Source of the DNA: Bacillus sp. F19
Lineage (GTDB): Bacteria > Bacillota > Bacilli > Bacillales > Bacillaceae
Direction: 5' to 3'
NCBI GenBank assembly: GCA_023823795.1
Contig: CP085710.1
Coordinates: forward strand, 2,320,001 to 2,384,000
DNA: 64,000 nucleotides
The translations under genes and the position numbers were made by a program. The notes below the pieces were generated by a model, which made no database searches, had not been told where the DNA came from, and saw only the letters and a list, made by a program, of their open reading frames with translations. Position 1 is the first letter of the stretch, and every line of letters begins with the position of its first letter. Shown in pieces: positions 26,566 to 36,151 of the stretch.

Positions 26566-27048
26566 GTGATTAAATTGTTTCTATTTTTAAAAAGGGAAAA
26601 TTACATGGTTAAAGGCTTAGCAGAATTAATGTATCAAGATGTTTCAGAAGATAAATGGGATCAAACTAATCTTACAAGAGAAAAGTTGAATTATAGTAAT
26701 GAAAGCCTTTATTTAGTAAATGAATATGTTAATAGGTTAAAAGGAACAGATTTGTTAAATAAAAATGTAAATACATTTTCTATTCGAATTGGTGCATATA
26801 TTGGAGAAGTAATTAGAAAGAATATTAACGATGATTACCATTGGTACGAGTATACTACAGTCGAGCACCTCATTCCTAAAGCTCATAATTTTAATGATTA
26901 CATTAAAACACAACAAGTAATATACTCAAAAAAAAATAATCGTATGATAGTGCCAATGTATGAAGTATACAATTACTTTTTAGGAAACTTCGAATATAAA
27001 GATTTATATAGTTATGTAACAGAAATGATTGAACAAAATTCTTCCTAG
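26566..27048 (+). CDS. Small soluble protein, candidate immunity protein for the RHS tip
   Basis: It starts at GTG 26566, three bases after the RHS stop. An ATG at 26605 with AAAAAGGGA upstream is the alternative start, giving 147 residues. The product is soluble and rich in Asn, Tyr and Glu, with NESLYLVNEYVNRLKGTD and IRIGAYIGEVIRKNINDDYH. It has no export signal. A cytosolic protein immediately 3' to an RHS tip is the usual place for a cognate immunity gene; it is intact although its partner is broken. No family recognised with certainty. Confidence 0.55.
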   Translation: MIKLFLFLKRENYMVKGLAELMYQDVSEDKWDQTNLTREKLNYSNESLYLVNEYVNRLKGTDLLNKNVNTFSIRIGAYIGEVIRKNINDDYHWYEYTTVEHLIPKAHNFNDYIKTQQVIYSKKNNRMIVPMYEVYNYFLGNFEYKDLYSYVTEMIEQNSS

Positions 27049-27148
27049 TAAAAGTTTTCAACGAAAAACACCTTACTCTCAAATGAAAGTAAACTGCACC
27101 CGAATCAGAAAGATAAACACAAAAAGAGATTGACGATTGCCAAGCATT

Positions 27149-27337
27149 TTAACCTTTATGACCACCGATTAATTTACTTCTATGGAGAGCAGTACCCGCA
27201 TTGGTAAATGATACAGCTCTTAATAAAGAAGCAGAACCATGCTTACTTCTTATCTCATCCATGGTATACCCTAAACGACTACGTTTTGGATTACCCAAAT
27301 CAAACAATGATAACTGTAATTCGGAATCATCCACCAG
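27149..27337 (-). pseudogene. Y-family DNA polymerase (UvrX-like), C-terminal fragment
   Basis: The ~61 residues read LQLSLFDLGNPKRSRLGYTM, DEIRSKHGSASLLRAVSFTN and HRSKLIGGHKG, the C-terminus of UvrX/DinB-type translesion polymerases found on Bacillus prophages and plasmids. The polymerase core is absent; upstream lies cotA. Confidence 0.75.
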
Positions 27338-27346
27338 TCCTATACT

Positions 27347-28924
27347 TTAAAAAACCTCCATTGGACGCATCATTTCGTAATCTTCATGTTCAAGCATGTG
27401 ACAATGCCACACATACCGCCCTGTAAAAGGTCCAAAACGGGCTATAATGAAGGTAACGTAACCAAATGGAGTTTGAACTGTATCTTTTAATCCCCTTTCA
27501 TACGGTTTAGCATGAATGGGTGGTCCTGTAAAGATAAGTTTTCCTGTATTTATAAAATGAGAAACGTCAAAAGGCTGCCGTCCAAGAATTTGGAAGTCGA
27601 CCAAATGCAGATGGATGGGGTGGGGGTCATCATCTATGATATTGATGATTCGCCATACTTCTACGGTGTTTACCTGTATCCTTTCCGATATGCGATCCAT
27701 CCACATTTTACCGTCCAGTAAATTCAATGATCTGCCATATTGATCCTTTAGACTAACTAGTGTTAAATCTCTTGTTCTCGTTGCCATCCATGGAGAAAGC
27801 CGTTCAATTCCCCCTAAATAATTCGGAATGGAGCTGGTATCTGTGCTTCTTAGTGGAACCGTGACTTTGAATTGCATTACATCTGTTGTCTCGGGGTATG
27901 CAGTCTTTGTGACATTTTTGAGAATCATGGTTTGACCGTAGTATTGAGAAAAATCAATAATCACATCTACACGCTCGGCACTCATGAGTATAAATTTATT
28001 TATTTTTACCATTGTCTCAAGAAAGCCGCCATCCGTTCCAATTTGATAAAAAGGCTGACCAGAGTCCAATTTTAATGTAAGGATTCGGCTATTGGATGCG
28101 TTTAGAATGCGAAAGCGGTATTTTCTTGGTTCAACCTCCAGAAATGGATAAACCTTCCCGTTTACCAGAATGGTATCCGCATCAAAAGGTGAGACAAGAG
28201 AAGGATGAGGAAGAGGAAGAGATGCATTATTTTGTTGTGAATGACCTGTATTGGTTTGATGTTGACTTGTGTTGGTTTGAGACGGTTCGCTTGGATAAAA
28301 AAGTGATCCATCTGAGTTGAATGAACGGTCTACAATTAACAGAGGGATTTCATAATTTCCTTTTGGAAGATTAAGGGCTTGTTCATTCTCGTCTCGTATG
28401 AGATAGAATCCTGCGAGTCCCGCATAAATGTTCAATCTTGTAATTCCCACCGTGTGGTCGTGGTACCATAACGCTGTGGCTCGCTCAATGTTTGGGTATG
28501 TATAAACCTCTCGTTCAAATAAAGGACCTGTTTGTTCAAAATTTCTTGTAAACCATGCTTCGGGGTAACCATCACTATGAGCAGGCGTTCTTCCTCCGTG
28601 TAAATGAACAACGCTTCTACCCTCTGGAAGAGTGATTTCGGAACCGTGAATCGTTGTATCAACGGGAAGAAAGTGCATATTGGGCAGATTATTCATCCAT
28701 TTAACATACACGATTTCATTCTTCATTACTTCGAACGTAGGACCTGGAAATGTTCCTTCATAACCCCATAAACGGGTTGGTCGAAGGTCTCTGTGTAGCT
28801 TCTGATAAAACTCCATCATGGTCACTTCGTAATATGAACTATTATTATTTCGCTTCTTAGGAGAGAAAGTGTTTGGAATAGGCAGTTCATCCACGAATTT
28901 TTGCAGCTTTACCTTTTCAGGCAT
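27347..28924 (-). CDS. cotA: CotA-type spore coat laccase (multicopper oxidase)
   Basis: The 525-residue protein matches CotA over its length. Copper ligands are visible in order: VVHLHGGRTPAHSDG, ALWYHDHTVGIT, PHPIHLHLVDFQILG, and YVWHCHMLEHEDYEMMRPM, the last holding the HCH and axial Met. CotA oxidises phenols and bilirubin with O2 in the outer spore coat, giving brown pigment. It has no signal peptide, as expected for coat assembly in the mother cell. A Ser/Gln/Thr/His-rich insertion near residues 210-235 is longer than usual. AGGAGGGG precedes the ATG. Confidence 0.92.
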   Translation of the reverse strand: MPEKVKLQKFVDELPIPNTFSPKKRNNNSSYYEVTMMEFYQKLHRDLRPTRLWGYEGTFPGPTFEVMKNEIVYVKWMNNLPNMHFLPVDTTIHGSEITLPEGRSVVHLHGGRTPAHSDGYPEAWFTRNFEQTGPLFEREVYTYPNIERATALWYHDHTVGITRLNIYAGLAGFYLIRDENEQALNLPKGNYEIPLLIVDRSFNSDGSLFYPSEPSQTNTSQHQTNTGHSQQNNASLPLPHPSLVSPFDADTILVNGKVYPFLEVEPRKYRFRILNASNSRILTLKLDSGQPFYQIGTDGGFLETMVKINKFILMSAERVDVIIDFSQYYGQTMILKNVTKTAYPETTDVMQFKVTVPLRSTDTSSIPNYLGGIERLSPWMATRTRDLTLVSLKDQYGRSLNLLDGKMWMDRISERIQVNTVEVWRIINIIDDDPHPIHLHLVDFQILGRQPFDVSHFINTGKLIFTGPPIHAKPYERGLKDTVQTPFGYVTFIIARFGPFTGRYVWHCHMLEHEDYEMMRPMEVF

Positions 28925-29131
28925 AGAAGAAACCCCTCCTTACTATTAAGAACTTTTTAGTTAAGCTTATGAAAGTGAACTTGTTCATTATGTCTTTACG
29001 TATGCTTCTTATGCAACTAAACCAGCTAATAGTTTGTCAACTTTTTCCAATAAAAAGTTAAAATCAAACATGAATATACTAAAAAGTGCATTAAATTGGA
29101 AGGTTTTGTGTTATTTAGTTATATTTTTTAT

Positions 29132-29900
29132 TTAAGCTATATCTTGGAAAGTTGAATTACTTTTTAAAAGTGCATAAATCCATTGTAATAGCTTATTAGC
29201 ACAAACTATTACAGCTACTTTATAGGGCTTTCCTTCTTCACGTTTCTTATCATAGAACTCACGTAATCTCTTATTACGAGGAATAATTTCATCAGTCGTT
29301 TTCTTTTTCCGACAATCACGTATGGCACATCGAACAGCCATATATAGGGTATGCCGTAATCTACTCGAGCCTCTTTTGGTTATCCTGTTTACCGTTCCTT
29401 TGAATCTACCTGAATCAAAAATACTAGGGTCTATTCCGGCAAATGCTACGAGTTTTTTAGGGCGATTAAACCTATCAATCTCACCAATTTCAGAAATAAC
29501 CGTTGCAGCGATTTTTCTCCGATACCAGGGATTGATTGGATAATCTTATATTCTTCAATTTCTTTTGCCAAAGCATCTATCTCGTTTTCTAACTTGGATA
29601 GGTGTTATTGGTATTCTAGAAGCATCTTGATATACATTTCTAGGGTTAAAATATGGCTCTGATACAGGGTTTTCTGAAAGGGATTTTGAGCTGCGGCATC
29701 TATAAGTTTTTTTGCCTTTGTATTTGCCCACTTGCTAGAACGACTTTTACATTGTTCGTCGATCGTAGATGCTAAAGTTTCTTCACTAGCTGCTAAAACT
29801 TCTTCAGATGTAGGATATTCTAATAATGTAAGTAAAGAAACCACCGAATATAAGTCCCCAAAAACTCCACGATACTCAGGGAAACCTGATCAAGTACTGC
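29132..29900 (-). pseudogene. IS110-family transposase remnant (copy 2)
   Basis: Readable pieces in several frames match copy 1: YKIIQSIPGIGEKIAATVIS, DRFNRPKKLVAFAGIDPSIF, RITKRGSSRLRHTLYMAVRC and KPYKVAVIVCANKLLQWIYA. Stops and shifts at ~29342, ~29520 and ~29605 break it. The N-terminal piece (29605-29844) precedes the central domain, and the catalytic RuvC part is missing. Confidence 0.85.
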
Positions 29901-30241
29901 TGCATAAAACTCCACTTTTTTATGCATTAAAGTAGGGGATGAACGAGATTTAACTTTTTAGTGTCCAAAATATTGACTCAAATCCAAAGAACAGAAATGA
30001 GGGATATGTTAATTCCGTGTTTTCACTTGAACCCATTAAACTATACTAACTCCAAAATTTAGCAATAAATTTACATGAAGTTTAAATATAGTTAATTTTG
30101 GATTAATAAACTATTGGTATTATCTAAACATACAGAATTATTATTTAAAATTAATTCGCATTATTAATGATAATTCCTATTTTGTCAAAATTACTTTAAA
30201 AATAAATATCCTAAGATGTAATTGGGCGGAGACCAGGAGAG
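29901..30241. other. A/T-rich intergenic region upstream of the glpP leader
   Basis: No ORF or clear hairpin was seen in most of it. It probably contains the promoter of the glpP transcript; GGGCGGAGACCAGGAGAGAT just before the leader hairpin is unusually G-rich for the locality. Confidence 0.35.
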
Positions 30242-30340
30242 ATCCCAAATATATTGAAGGTTCGAATCGTATGTATTATTTAATTTGTCAATTTATTGAC
30301 GAATTTAGATGTATATGTTGAACCTCATTATATTTGGGAT
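30242..30340 (+). promoter_or_regulatory. Long leader hairpin/terminator upstream of glpP
   Basis: ATCCCAAATATA (30242) pairs with TATATTTGGGAT (30329-30340). Inside it, AGGTTC pairs with GAACCT, and at the tip TTTGTCAAT pairs with ATTGACGAA-type sequence, so the whole 99 bases fold into one imperfect hairpin. It is followed by TTTCTTTTTTCTC. GlpP antiterminates glycerol-operon leaders by binding such structures, so this may be an autoregulated attenuator (inference) or a plain terminator. Confidence 0.6.
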
Positions 30341-30409
30341 TTTCTTTTTTCTCGAAAATTAAAACAATAGGTTCATCGCCAGTTATAACAGGAAAAATAA
30401 GGAGGAACT

Positions 30410-30994
30410 ATGGACCACATAAAACAACTTTTTGAATTTAATCCAATTGTGGCCGCCGTGAGAGATGTAAAACAGATTGAAGATGCATCGAAATCAAATG
30501 TTCAAGTTATTTTTTTAATGACGGGCGATATTTTCAATATTAAACATTGTGTAGATACCGCTAAACAACATAAAAAGAGCATTTTCCTTCATGTCGATTT
30601 AATGAAGGGGATTGCGAAAGATAAAGAGGGAATCAAGTATTTAGCACGTGAGATTAAGCCTGATGGAATAATAACTACGAAAAGTAATTTAATCAAAGTA
30701 GCAAAAAAAGAAGAGCTAATTGCTATACAACATCTATTTTTTCTTGATACCCATGCTTTTACATCTGGTGTTCGAAATATAATGGAAACCAAACCAGATG
30801 CGATTGAAATAATGCCAGGATTAATGCCAAGAGTTATTAAAGATCTAAGTAAAGCTTGCCCGTATCCAATTATTTCGGCCGGTCTTATTAAATCGCACGA
30901 AGAGATTTTAGAAGGATTGGGAGCAGGTTCAAATGCAGTAGCTGTAGGGGCATCTGAACTTTGGAAATTAAAACTTGAGTTAAGCATTTTATAA
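30410..30994 (+). CDS. glpP: Glycerol-3-phosphate-responsive antiterminator GlpP
   Basis: The 194-residue protein matches GlpP across its length: NPIVAAVRDVKQIEDASKSN, VQVIFLMTGDIFNI, KSIFLHVDLMKGIAKDKEGI, EIMPGLMPRVIKDLS and PYPIISAGLIKSHEEILEGL. It is a TIM-barrel RNA-binding protein. With glycerol-3-phosphate bound it prevents termination in leaders of glp transcripts such as glpD and glpFK. AAGGAGG precedes the ATG. No glpF, glpK or glpD gene is in the window; the HAD phosphatase follows 29 bases downstream. Confidence 0.9.
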   Translation: MDHIKQLFEFNPIVAAVRDVKQIEDASKSNVQVIFLMTGDIFNIKHCVDTAKQHKKSIFLHVDLMKGIAKDKEGIKYLAREIKPDGIITTKSNLIKVAKKEELIAIQHLFFLDTHAFTSGVRNIMETKPDAIEIMPGLMPRVIKDLSKACPYPIISAGLIKSHEEILEGLGAGSNAVAVGASELWKLKLELSIL

Positions 30995-31023
30995 AGTACT
31001 AATAAAGGTTGTGACTACTCTGC

Positions 31024-31836
31024 ATGAAATGGAATGTAAATAAAATATCAGCATTTATTTTTGATTTAGATGGATGCATATATTTAGGCAACAAAGTTTA
31101 CGAGGGTTCTAAAGAGTTACTTAATTATTTGATTGATTCAGATAAGAAAATTTTTTTTCTAAGTAATAACTCTACTGATCAAGCAGAAACAATTCGCCAA
31201 AAATTAATTAATATGGGGCTGCCAGTTGAAAAAACTACGATTTTAGTAGCGACAGAATTAATAGGGGAATACTTATTTGAAAATTATGGTTCAGTAAATG
31301 TACTACCTATTGGAACAGAGCAGTTAAAGGAATCTCTTCAAGTGCAAGGACATAAGATATGCCTCTCTGACAAAGAAGATTCATATGACTTTGTTGCAGT
31401 AGGTCGAGATACTTCATTTACTTATGACACATTGCATAAAAGTGCTCGATATGTGATGAACGGGGCGAAATTAATAGCTACTAACCTTGATTTATATCAC
31501 CCTGGGGAAGATGGGAATAGAGTTCCAGAAACAGGCGCTCTAATTGCTGCAATTCAAGCAGTAGCGGGGATAGAAGAAGTACAAGTAGTTGGCAAACCTT
31601 TTATCTATCCTTTTAATAAAATTGTTCAGGAAACAGGGTTTACCCTAAATAACTGTGTAATGGTAGGGGATAATCCCTGTACCGATGTTGAGGGAGCACA
31701 TGCTGCAGGGTTAAAGACTTTTTGGATTTCTCACGGTCAGTCTTTTCCAAACGAACTTGGTTATCAGCCAGATTTAACATGTAGATCAATGAAAGAATTA
31801 GCTGAAATAGTAATTACGACTCACAGTAAAGAATAG
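31024..31836 (+). CDS. HAD-IIA family phosphatase (NagD/PGP-like)
   Basis: The 270-residue protein has the class IIA HAD signatures: FIFDLDGCIYLGNKVYEG (nucleophile and acid Asp), FFLSNNSTDQAETI (motif II), VVGKPFIYPF (motif III Lys) and MVGDNPCTDVEGAHAAGLKT (motif IV). Members include p-nitrophenylphosphatases and glycerol-3-phosphate phosphatases. Its position right behind glpP makes glycerol phosphate a reasonable guess for the substrate (inference). The next fragment starts 11 bases on with its own ribosome-binding site. Confidence 0.85.
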   Translation: MKWNVNKISAFIFDLDGCIYLGNKVYEGSKELLNYLIDSDKKIFFLSNNSTDQAETIRQKLINMGLPVEKTTILVATELIGEYLFENYGSVNVLPIGTEQLKESLQVQGHKICLSDKEDSYDFVAVGRDTSFTYDTLHKSARYVMNGAKLIATNLDLYHPGEDGNRVPETGALIAAIQAVAGIEEVQVVGKPFIYPFNKIVQETGFTLNNCVMVGDNPCTDVEGAHAAGLKTFWISHGQSFPNELGYQPDLTCRSMKELAEIVITTHSKE

Positions 31837-31847
31837 GAGAAATAATT

Positions 31848-32143
31848 ATGGAAAAAAATGTTTTAAACCCGCTTCCTGTATTATTAGGCGACAATCCATT
31901 TACAGATATACAGGGAGTAAGGTTGAAAATTTTACGGAACAAGTCTGTCCAAAATCAAATGGAGTTCATCCTTCAATTATTTGGAATTACTGCGTAAACC
32001 TCGATTTGGTTAGATATCTGTATGAATTTTCAAGATCGTACAATATTTGTACCAGAATCCGTTATTGTGCGTTGGGAAATATTCGAAAATTCTTAATTCG
32101 TAAGCGGATGAACAGGGAGGACATTCCGCCAGAATGTAAATAA
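31848..32143 (+). pseudogene. Unknown small protein, frameshifted
   Basis: AGGAG precedes an ATG. The first frame gives NVLNPLPVLLGDNPFTDIQG; after a shift near 31922 another frame gives FTEQVCPKSNGVHPSIIWNY and CVNLDLVRYLYEFSRSY, ending REDIPPECK at 32143. The two halves together read like one ~98-residue protein with three cysteines. I do not recognise the family. Confidence 0.5.
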
Positions 32144-32147
32144 TCTG

Positions 32148-32189
32148 ATTTCTCACGGTCATTCCTTTCCCGATGACAACTATTTGTAA
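32148..32189 (+). pseudogene. Tail of a second HAD-IIA gene
   Basis: ISHGHSFPDDNYL and a stop repeat the ISHGQSFPNELGY region of the intact HAD gene (DNA ATTTCTCACGGTCA identical at 31734 and 32151). A paralogue once lay here and was mostly deleted. Confidence 0.55.
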
Positions 32190-32234
32190 AATCTAGTTAA
32201 TAGAAAAAAACTATTAAATCAAAGAAGTGAAGGT

Positions 32235-33335
32235 GTGAATCAAGTGAAAACATGGATAAAGTGTTGGTTTGTGATCTTATGTATATGGATAATGGCAGCT
32301 TCAATACCTGGGAAGGCATGGGCTCACACGGACAACAGTGAAGGTCAATCCAAAGTGACTGTGAACAATGATACTCTGCATTACGATCTATATATTGACT
32401 TTTTTGAACTCGGGCGGGTCGTAGATTTGGGAGTTCAACCCGGTGTCCCGCAAAGCGAACTGAAAACAGCTTTACAGAACAAACAAACAGACGTGGCTGA
32501 ATACCTCGAAACGCGACTGGAGGTATTTATCGACGGGGCTAAAGCGGAAGGATACATATCGAACACAGATGTGGAGAAGAAACTGGACCGGGAGTACGCA
32601 CACATCACAATAGATTACCCGATTTCCAGCAGCAGCTCGACATCAATCCATATTGATTACAGTATCTTCTTTGACGACAACGATCCCATGCATAGAAATA
32701 TTGTGAGCTATGAAGTTGGCGGGGATAAAGGACAGTTTATTTTCAATGCGAGTGACAGACAGCTGCAGGTAGGTAAAGGAACCGTCTTCGGACAGGTATC
32801 TCGTTTTATTCATCTTGGCTTTCATCACATCATGATTGGGATCGACCATATTCTCTTTGTTATTGCGCTTGTGTTAGGTTCCAGAAAAATAGTTGATGTG
32901 CTTAAAGTGGTCACCGTGTTTACAGTGGCACACAGTGTAACATTGGGCCTAACGGCACTGAATCTGCTAAATATACCGCCGGATATCATAGAGCCTCTGA
33001 TCGCATTGAGTATCGCGTATGTCGCCATCGAGAACATTCTGTTCCCGACCTCCAAATATCGGCTTTGGGTGGTATTGGGATTCGGACTTTTCCATGGAAT
33101 GGGGTTTGCCGGTGCCTTGCAGCTAACCAGTGACATGACCTGGGAGACCCTATTGTCGATACTATCGTTTAATGTAGGTGTGGAAGCAGGTCAGGCTCTT
33201 GTTATCCTATTGCTGTTCCCGACTTTATTTTTGGTACGCCGGTTCCAATGGTCAGGTTGGGTTCAGGGAACGGCAACCACGGTAATTGCAGTGTTTGGTT
33301 TCTGGTGGTACTTTGAACGCTTTTTGGCAGCGTAG
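32235..33335 (+). CDS. HupE/UreJ-like membrane protein with large exported N-terminal domain
   Basis: The GTG start has GAAGG upstream. A signal peptide ends near GKAWAHTDN. About 150 exported residues (FFELGRVVDLGVQPGVP, LEVFIDGAKAEGYI) precede a C-terminal HupE/UreJ_2 domain with six or so helices, including FIHLGFHHIMIGIDHILFVI, FTVAHSVTLGLTALN and GFGLFHGMGFAGALQL. The conserved His/Asp residues suggest metal handling; relatives are putative nickel/cobalt transporters, but substrates for this type are unproven. Codon use is visibly more GC-rich than in neighbours, as in the next gene, suggesting joint transfer. Confidence 0.8.
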   Translation: MNQVKTWIKCWFVILCIWIMAASIPGKAWAHTDNSEGQSKVTVNNDTLHYDLYIDFFELGRVVDLGVQPGVPQSELKTALQNKQTDVAEYLETRLEVFIDGAKAEGYISNTDVEKKLDREYAHITIDYPISSSSSTSIHIDYSIFFDDNDPMHRNIVSYEVGGDKGQFIFNASDRQLQVGKGTVFGQVSRFIHLGFHHIMIGIDHILFVIALVLGSRKIVDVLKVVTVFTVAHSVTLGLTALNLLNIPPDIIEPLIALSIAYVAIENILFPTSKYRLWVVLGFGLFHGMGFAGALQLTSDMTWETLLSILSFNVGVEAGQALVILLLFPTLFLVRRFQWSGWVQGTATTVIAVFGFWWYFERFLAA

Positions 33336-33433
33336 GAGCAGGGATTACGCTTGAAGGAGGGGATGCAGGCAAAAATAAATCTATTTTGGAAGAGACGTTT
33401 TAATGAAATTTTGAGAAGAAGGAGAAACCAAAC

Positions 33434-35995
33434 ATGGACAAATTCGAAAGATGGAAGAAAATAGTTCGGCCGTTCGCTGTACTTAGTATGGTTGGTCTCG
33501 CAGCAGCAGTGATGATAAAGCCGGCTCTTGCGGAAGAGGACAGAGCAGTTGTCTCAGGGGTGGTATTTGAAGATAAAAACGGAAACGGTCAGCAAGACGG
33601 TAACGAAAAGGGACTTGAGGGCGTAAGCGTTTCTGATGGTATGGAGATAACCAAAACAGACGAAAAAGGGAACTATACACTGAAAGTAGACACCGAAAGA
33701 CGCATTAACGATCTTGTTTTCGTAACGATTCCAACCGGATACGGTGTTCCAACTGACCAGTACATGACTCCACAGTTCTACAAACAGCTGGGTCAGTTAC
33801 AGGAGGAAGAGAATCGTCAGCAAAACTTCGGCTTGCTTCCTAAACCGGAGAGCAAAAATCCTAATTTCAATTTTGTCAACTATGCCGATGTACACGTACA
33901 AGCGGGCACTACCAATAACCTGGAACGATTCAGCGGCCAACTAGCTCAAACCAATGAGTTAACCGGGAACCCGGCGTTCATCGCGGTTAGCGGTGACTTG
34001 ACCAACCGGGCTACAGATCAAGAGTTTCAGGATTACCGAGCAGCCACTGCCACATCCAAGTTGCCTGTATTTCCTGCTGTCGGTAATCATGACTTAACGG
34101 CAGGTGCAACGTACAAGGACCGTATTGACCGCTACCGCCAGCTTCTTGGACCGGAGTGGTACTCATATGACTACGGTAATAAGCACTTTGTTACATTGGA
34201 AAACAACGTTGCATTCAGTGATCCCCAACAACTGGAATGGCTGAGACAGGATTTGGAGCTGAATGCCAAAGGAAAAGAGGTTGTTGTAATCGTTCACAAA
34301 CCTTTGAACACACCACAAACCCCTTCTCCGGACAATACAAAGAAATTTATTGAACTGCTTGGACAGTATAAGACAAGCATGGTGCTGATGGGGCATACAC
34401 ACGTAAACGATGTGGCAGCCGATACGATTAAGGGTGCAAAACATATCATAACCAACTCTGCCTCTTACACGATTGACCAGACTCCGAATGGATTCCGTGT
34501 CATCAATTTTAAGAGAGGTAAGCCAGAGACTCCGTTTAAGATGTTTGACGTGAATCAGAGCTTGACGATTGTCAATCCGGCACCAAACAGCAAGATCGCG
34601 CAAGATGAGACGGTGATCCAAATCAATGCATATAACACATCTAGCAATGTGAAAGAAGCGAAATACCGTATTGACGGTCGTTCCTGGAAGAAGCTTAACC
34701 GAACGAGTGCTTTCACCTGGGTCGCTGATTGGGATGCTGAAGATTTAAAGAAGGGTCAACATCAAATTGATGTGAAAATCACCGATGATGCACCGAAAAC
34801 TTGGGAAAAATCCTCTGTGTTCCAAGTGGTCGATGAAGATAGTGTAAGCGAACCGAAAGGCGGAGAGGACTGGACGATGTTCAAAGGTAACGCACAGCAT
34901 ACCGGGAAGGCTCTGGACGTTCTCGCACCGGAACTGAACTTCGCATGGAGCCATCGTACACCTGGATCCATCTTGACGTCATCACCTGCCATTGTGGATG
35001 GAACCGTTTATGTAGGTACAAGGGATGAGAATGGCAGCGATAATAATACCGTTGTAGCTGTTGATTTGGAAGATGGGGAAAAACGTTGGAAGTTCAAAGC
35101 AGATTCGCAGGTACAAAGCTCTCCTGCCGTAGCGGACAGAATCGTCTATGCATCATCCATCCGTGGTACGCTCTACGCGCTTGATACAAAGAGCGGTGAA
35201 AAGCTCTGGGAGAAATCGGTTGGCAAAGATGAAGTACAGCGCGCATGGATGTACTACTCTCCTACCGTTGCTGACGGAGTTGTCTACCAAGCTTACAGTA
35301 CCGGTACCGGTGGAGCCCTAATGGCGCTCGATGCGAAAACTGGTCAGGAATTGTGGACTAGCAAACTCGCAGGAAACTGGATTGCTGAAAACTCTCCGGT
35401 AGTTAAAGACGGACGCGTGTACGTTGGTGCTGACGGAGGCTATTTAATTGCCTTTGATGCAAAAACCGGAGCCGAACAATGGAGGAAAAGACCTGCCGGC
35501 GGTTGGATGCACTCCATGCCTGCCATTGATAACGGACGTATCTACATGGGATACGGCGGTGGACTGGTTGTCGCTCTGGATGCTGCAACTGGCAATGAAC
35601 TGTGGCGTTATAAGAGTGAAGACAGCTCTTACATTGCTGGCGACACAACCGGTTCCTCGCCTGCTATTGTGGACGGTAAGGTATATATGGGCTTCCCGGA
35701 TGGCAACATTGCAGCTCTAGACGCAGTAACAGGACAGAAGCAATGGAGCTATCGTACACAGGGTGGCATTATCTCTTCACCGGCGATCAGCGGCAATATC
35801 TTGTATATCGGTTCTAACGATGGCAAACTGTATGCTTTAGATCGTACAACCGGTGAAAAGAAATGGGACTTTGAAATCGGTACATGGGTTGGATCTTCCC
35901 CTGCAATCTCTGGCAACACACTCGTAGTGGGTGCATTCGACGGTAACCTATATGCATTCACTACAAATAAGAAAGAAGATAAGAAAAAAGACTAA
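33434..35995 (+). CDS. Exported metallophosphatase with N-terminal SdrD_B-like domain and C-terminal PQQ-type beta-propeller
   Basis: AGAAGGAG precedes the ATG. A signal peptide ends LAEEDRA. Residues ~38-130 are an SdrD_B/CNA_B-like fold (GVVFEDKNGNGQQDGNEKGL). Residues ~150-350 are a calcineurin-like phosphoesterase: NYADVHVQ, VSGDLTNRATDQEF, VFPAVGNHDLTAG, VVVIVHKPLN and MGHTHVNDVA give the metal ligands. A linker follows. Residues ~480-845 contain at least seven repeats such as VYVGADGGYLIAFDAKTGAE and KLYALDRTTGEKKWDF, a PQQ-type propeller. Probably an extracellular phosphoesterase; the propeller may bind substrate or surface. GC-rich codons suggest acquisition. Confidence 0.88.
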   Translation: MDKFERWKKIVRPFAVLSMVGLAAAVMIKPALAEEDRAVVSGVVFEDKNGNGQQDGNEKGLEGVSVSDGMEITKTDEKGNYTLKVDTERRINDLVFVTIPTGYGVPTDQYMTPQFYKQLGQLQEEENRQQNFGLLPKPESKNPNFNFVNYADVHVQAGTTNNLERFSGQLAQTNELTGNPAFIAVSGDLTNRATDQEFQDYRAATATSKLPVFPAVGNHDLTAGATYKDRIDRYRQLLGPEWYSYDYGNKHFVTLENNVAFSDPQQLEWLRQDLELNAKGKEVVVIVHKPLNTPQTPSPDNTKKFIELLGQYKTSMVLMGHTHVNDVAADTIKGAKHIITNSASYTIDQTPNGFRVINFKRGKPETPFKMFDVNQSLTIVNPAPNSKIAQDETVIQINAYNTSSNVKEAKYRIDGRSWKKLNRTSAFTWVADWDAEDLKKGQHQIDVKITDDAPKTWEKSSVFQVVDEDSVSEPKGGEDWTMFKGNAQHTGKALDVLAPELNFAWSHRTPGSILTSSPAIVDGTVYVGTRDENGSDNNTVVAVDLEDGEKRWKFKADSQVQSSPAVADRIVYASSIRGTLYALDTKSGEKLWEKSVGKDEVQRAWMYYSPTVADGVVYQAYSTGTGGALMALDAKTGQELWTSKLAGNWIAENSPVVKDGRVYVGADGGYLIAFDAKTGAEQWRKRPAGGWMHSMPAIDNGRIYMGYGGGLVVALDAATGNELWRYKSEDSSYIAGDTTGSSPAIVDGKVYMGFPDGNIAALDAVTGQKQWSYRTQGGIISSPAISGNILYIGSNDGKLYALDRTTGEKKWDFEIGTWVGSSPAISGNTLVVGAFDGNLYAFTTNKKEDKKKD

Positions 35996-36151
35996 TTCAA
36001 TTTCAAAACAAAGATCTTTAACTTTTTCTATTTCATACACAAAATTGGCGATTGTGGAGACGATGAATAGGTGGCCTCTACTCTAGGACTCCGCAATTTA
36101 TTATTAATTATGACATAGGATATTAGGTAGAACAAATGCCAAAAAAGAGTT

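Noticed and set aside
28096-28320. Plus-strand ORF of 74 codons within cotA
   Set aside because: Its acidic run is the antisense of the Ser/Gln/His-rich insertion of CotA; no ribosome-binding site.
30242-30340. Leader hairpin as a miniature transposable element
   Set aside because: No target duplication or second copy in the window; the T-run after it and its position before glpP favour a transcriptional role.
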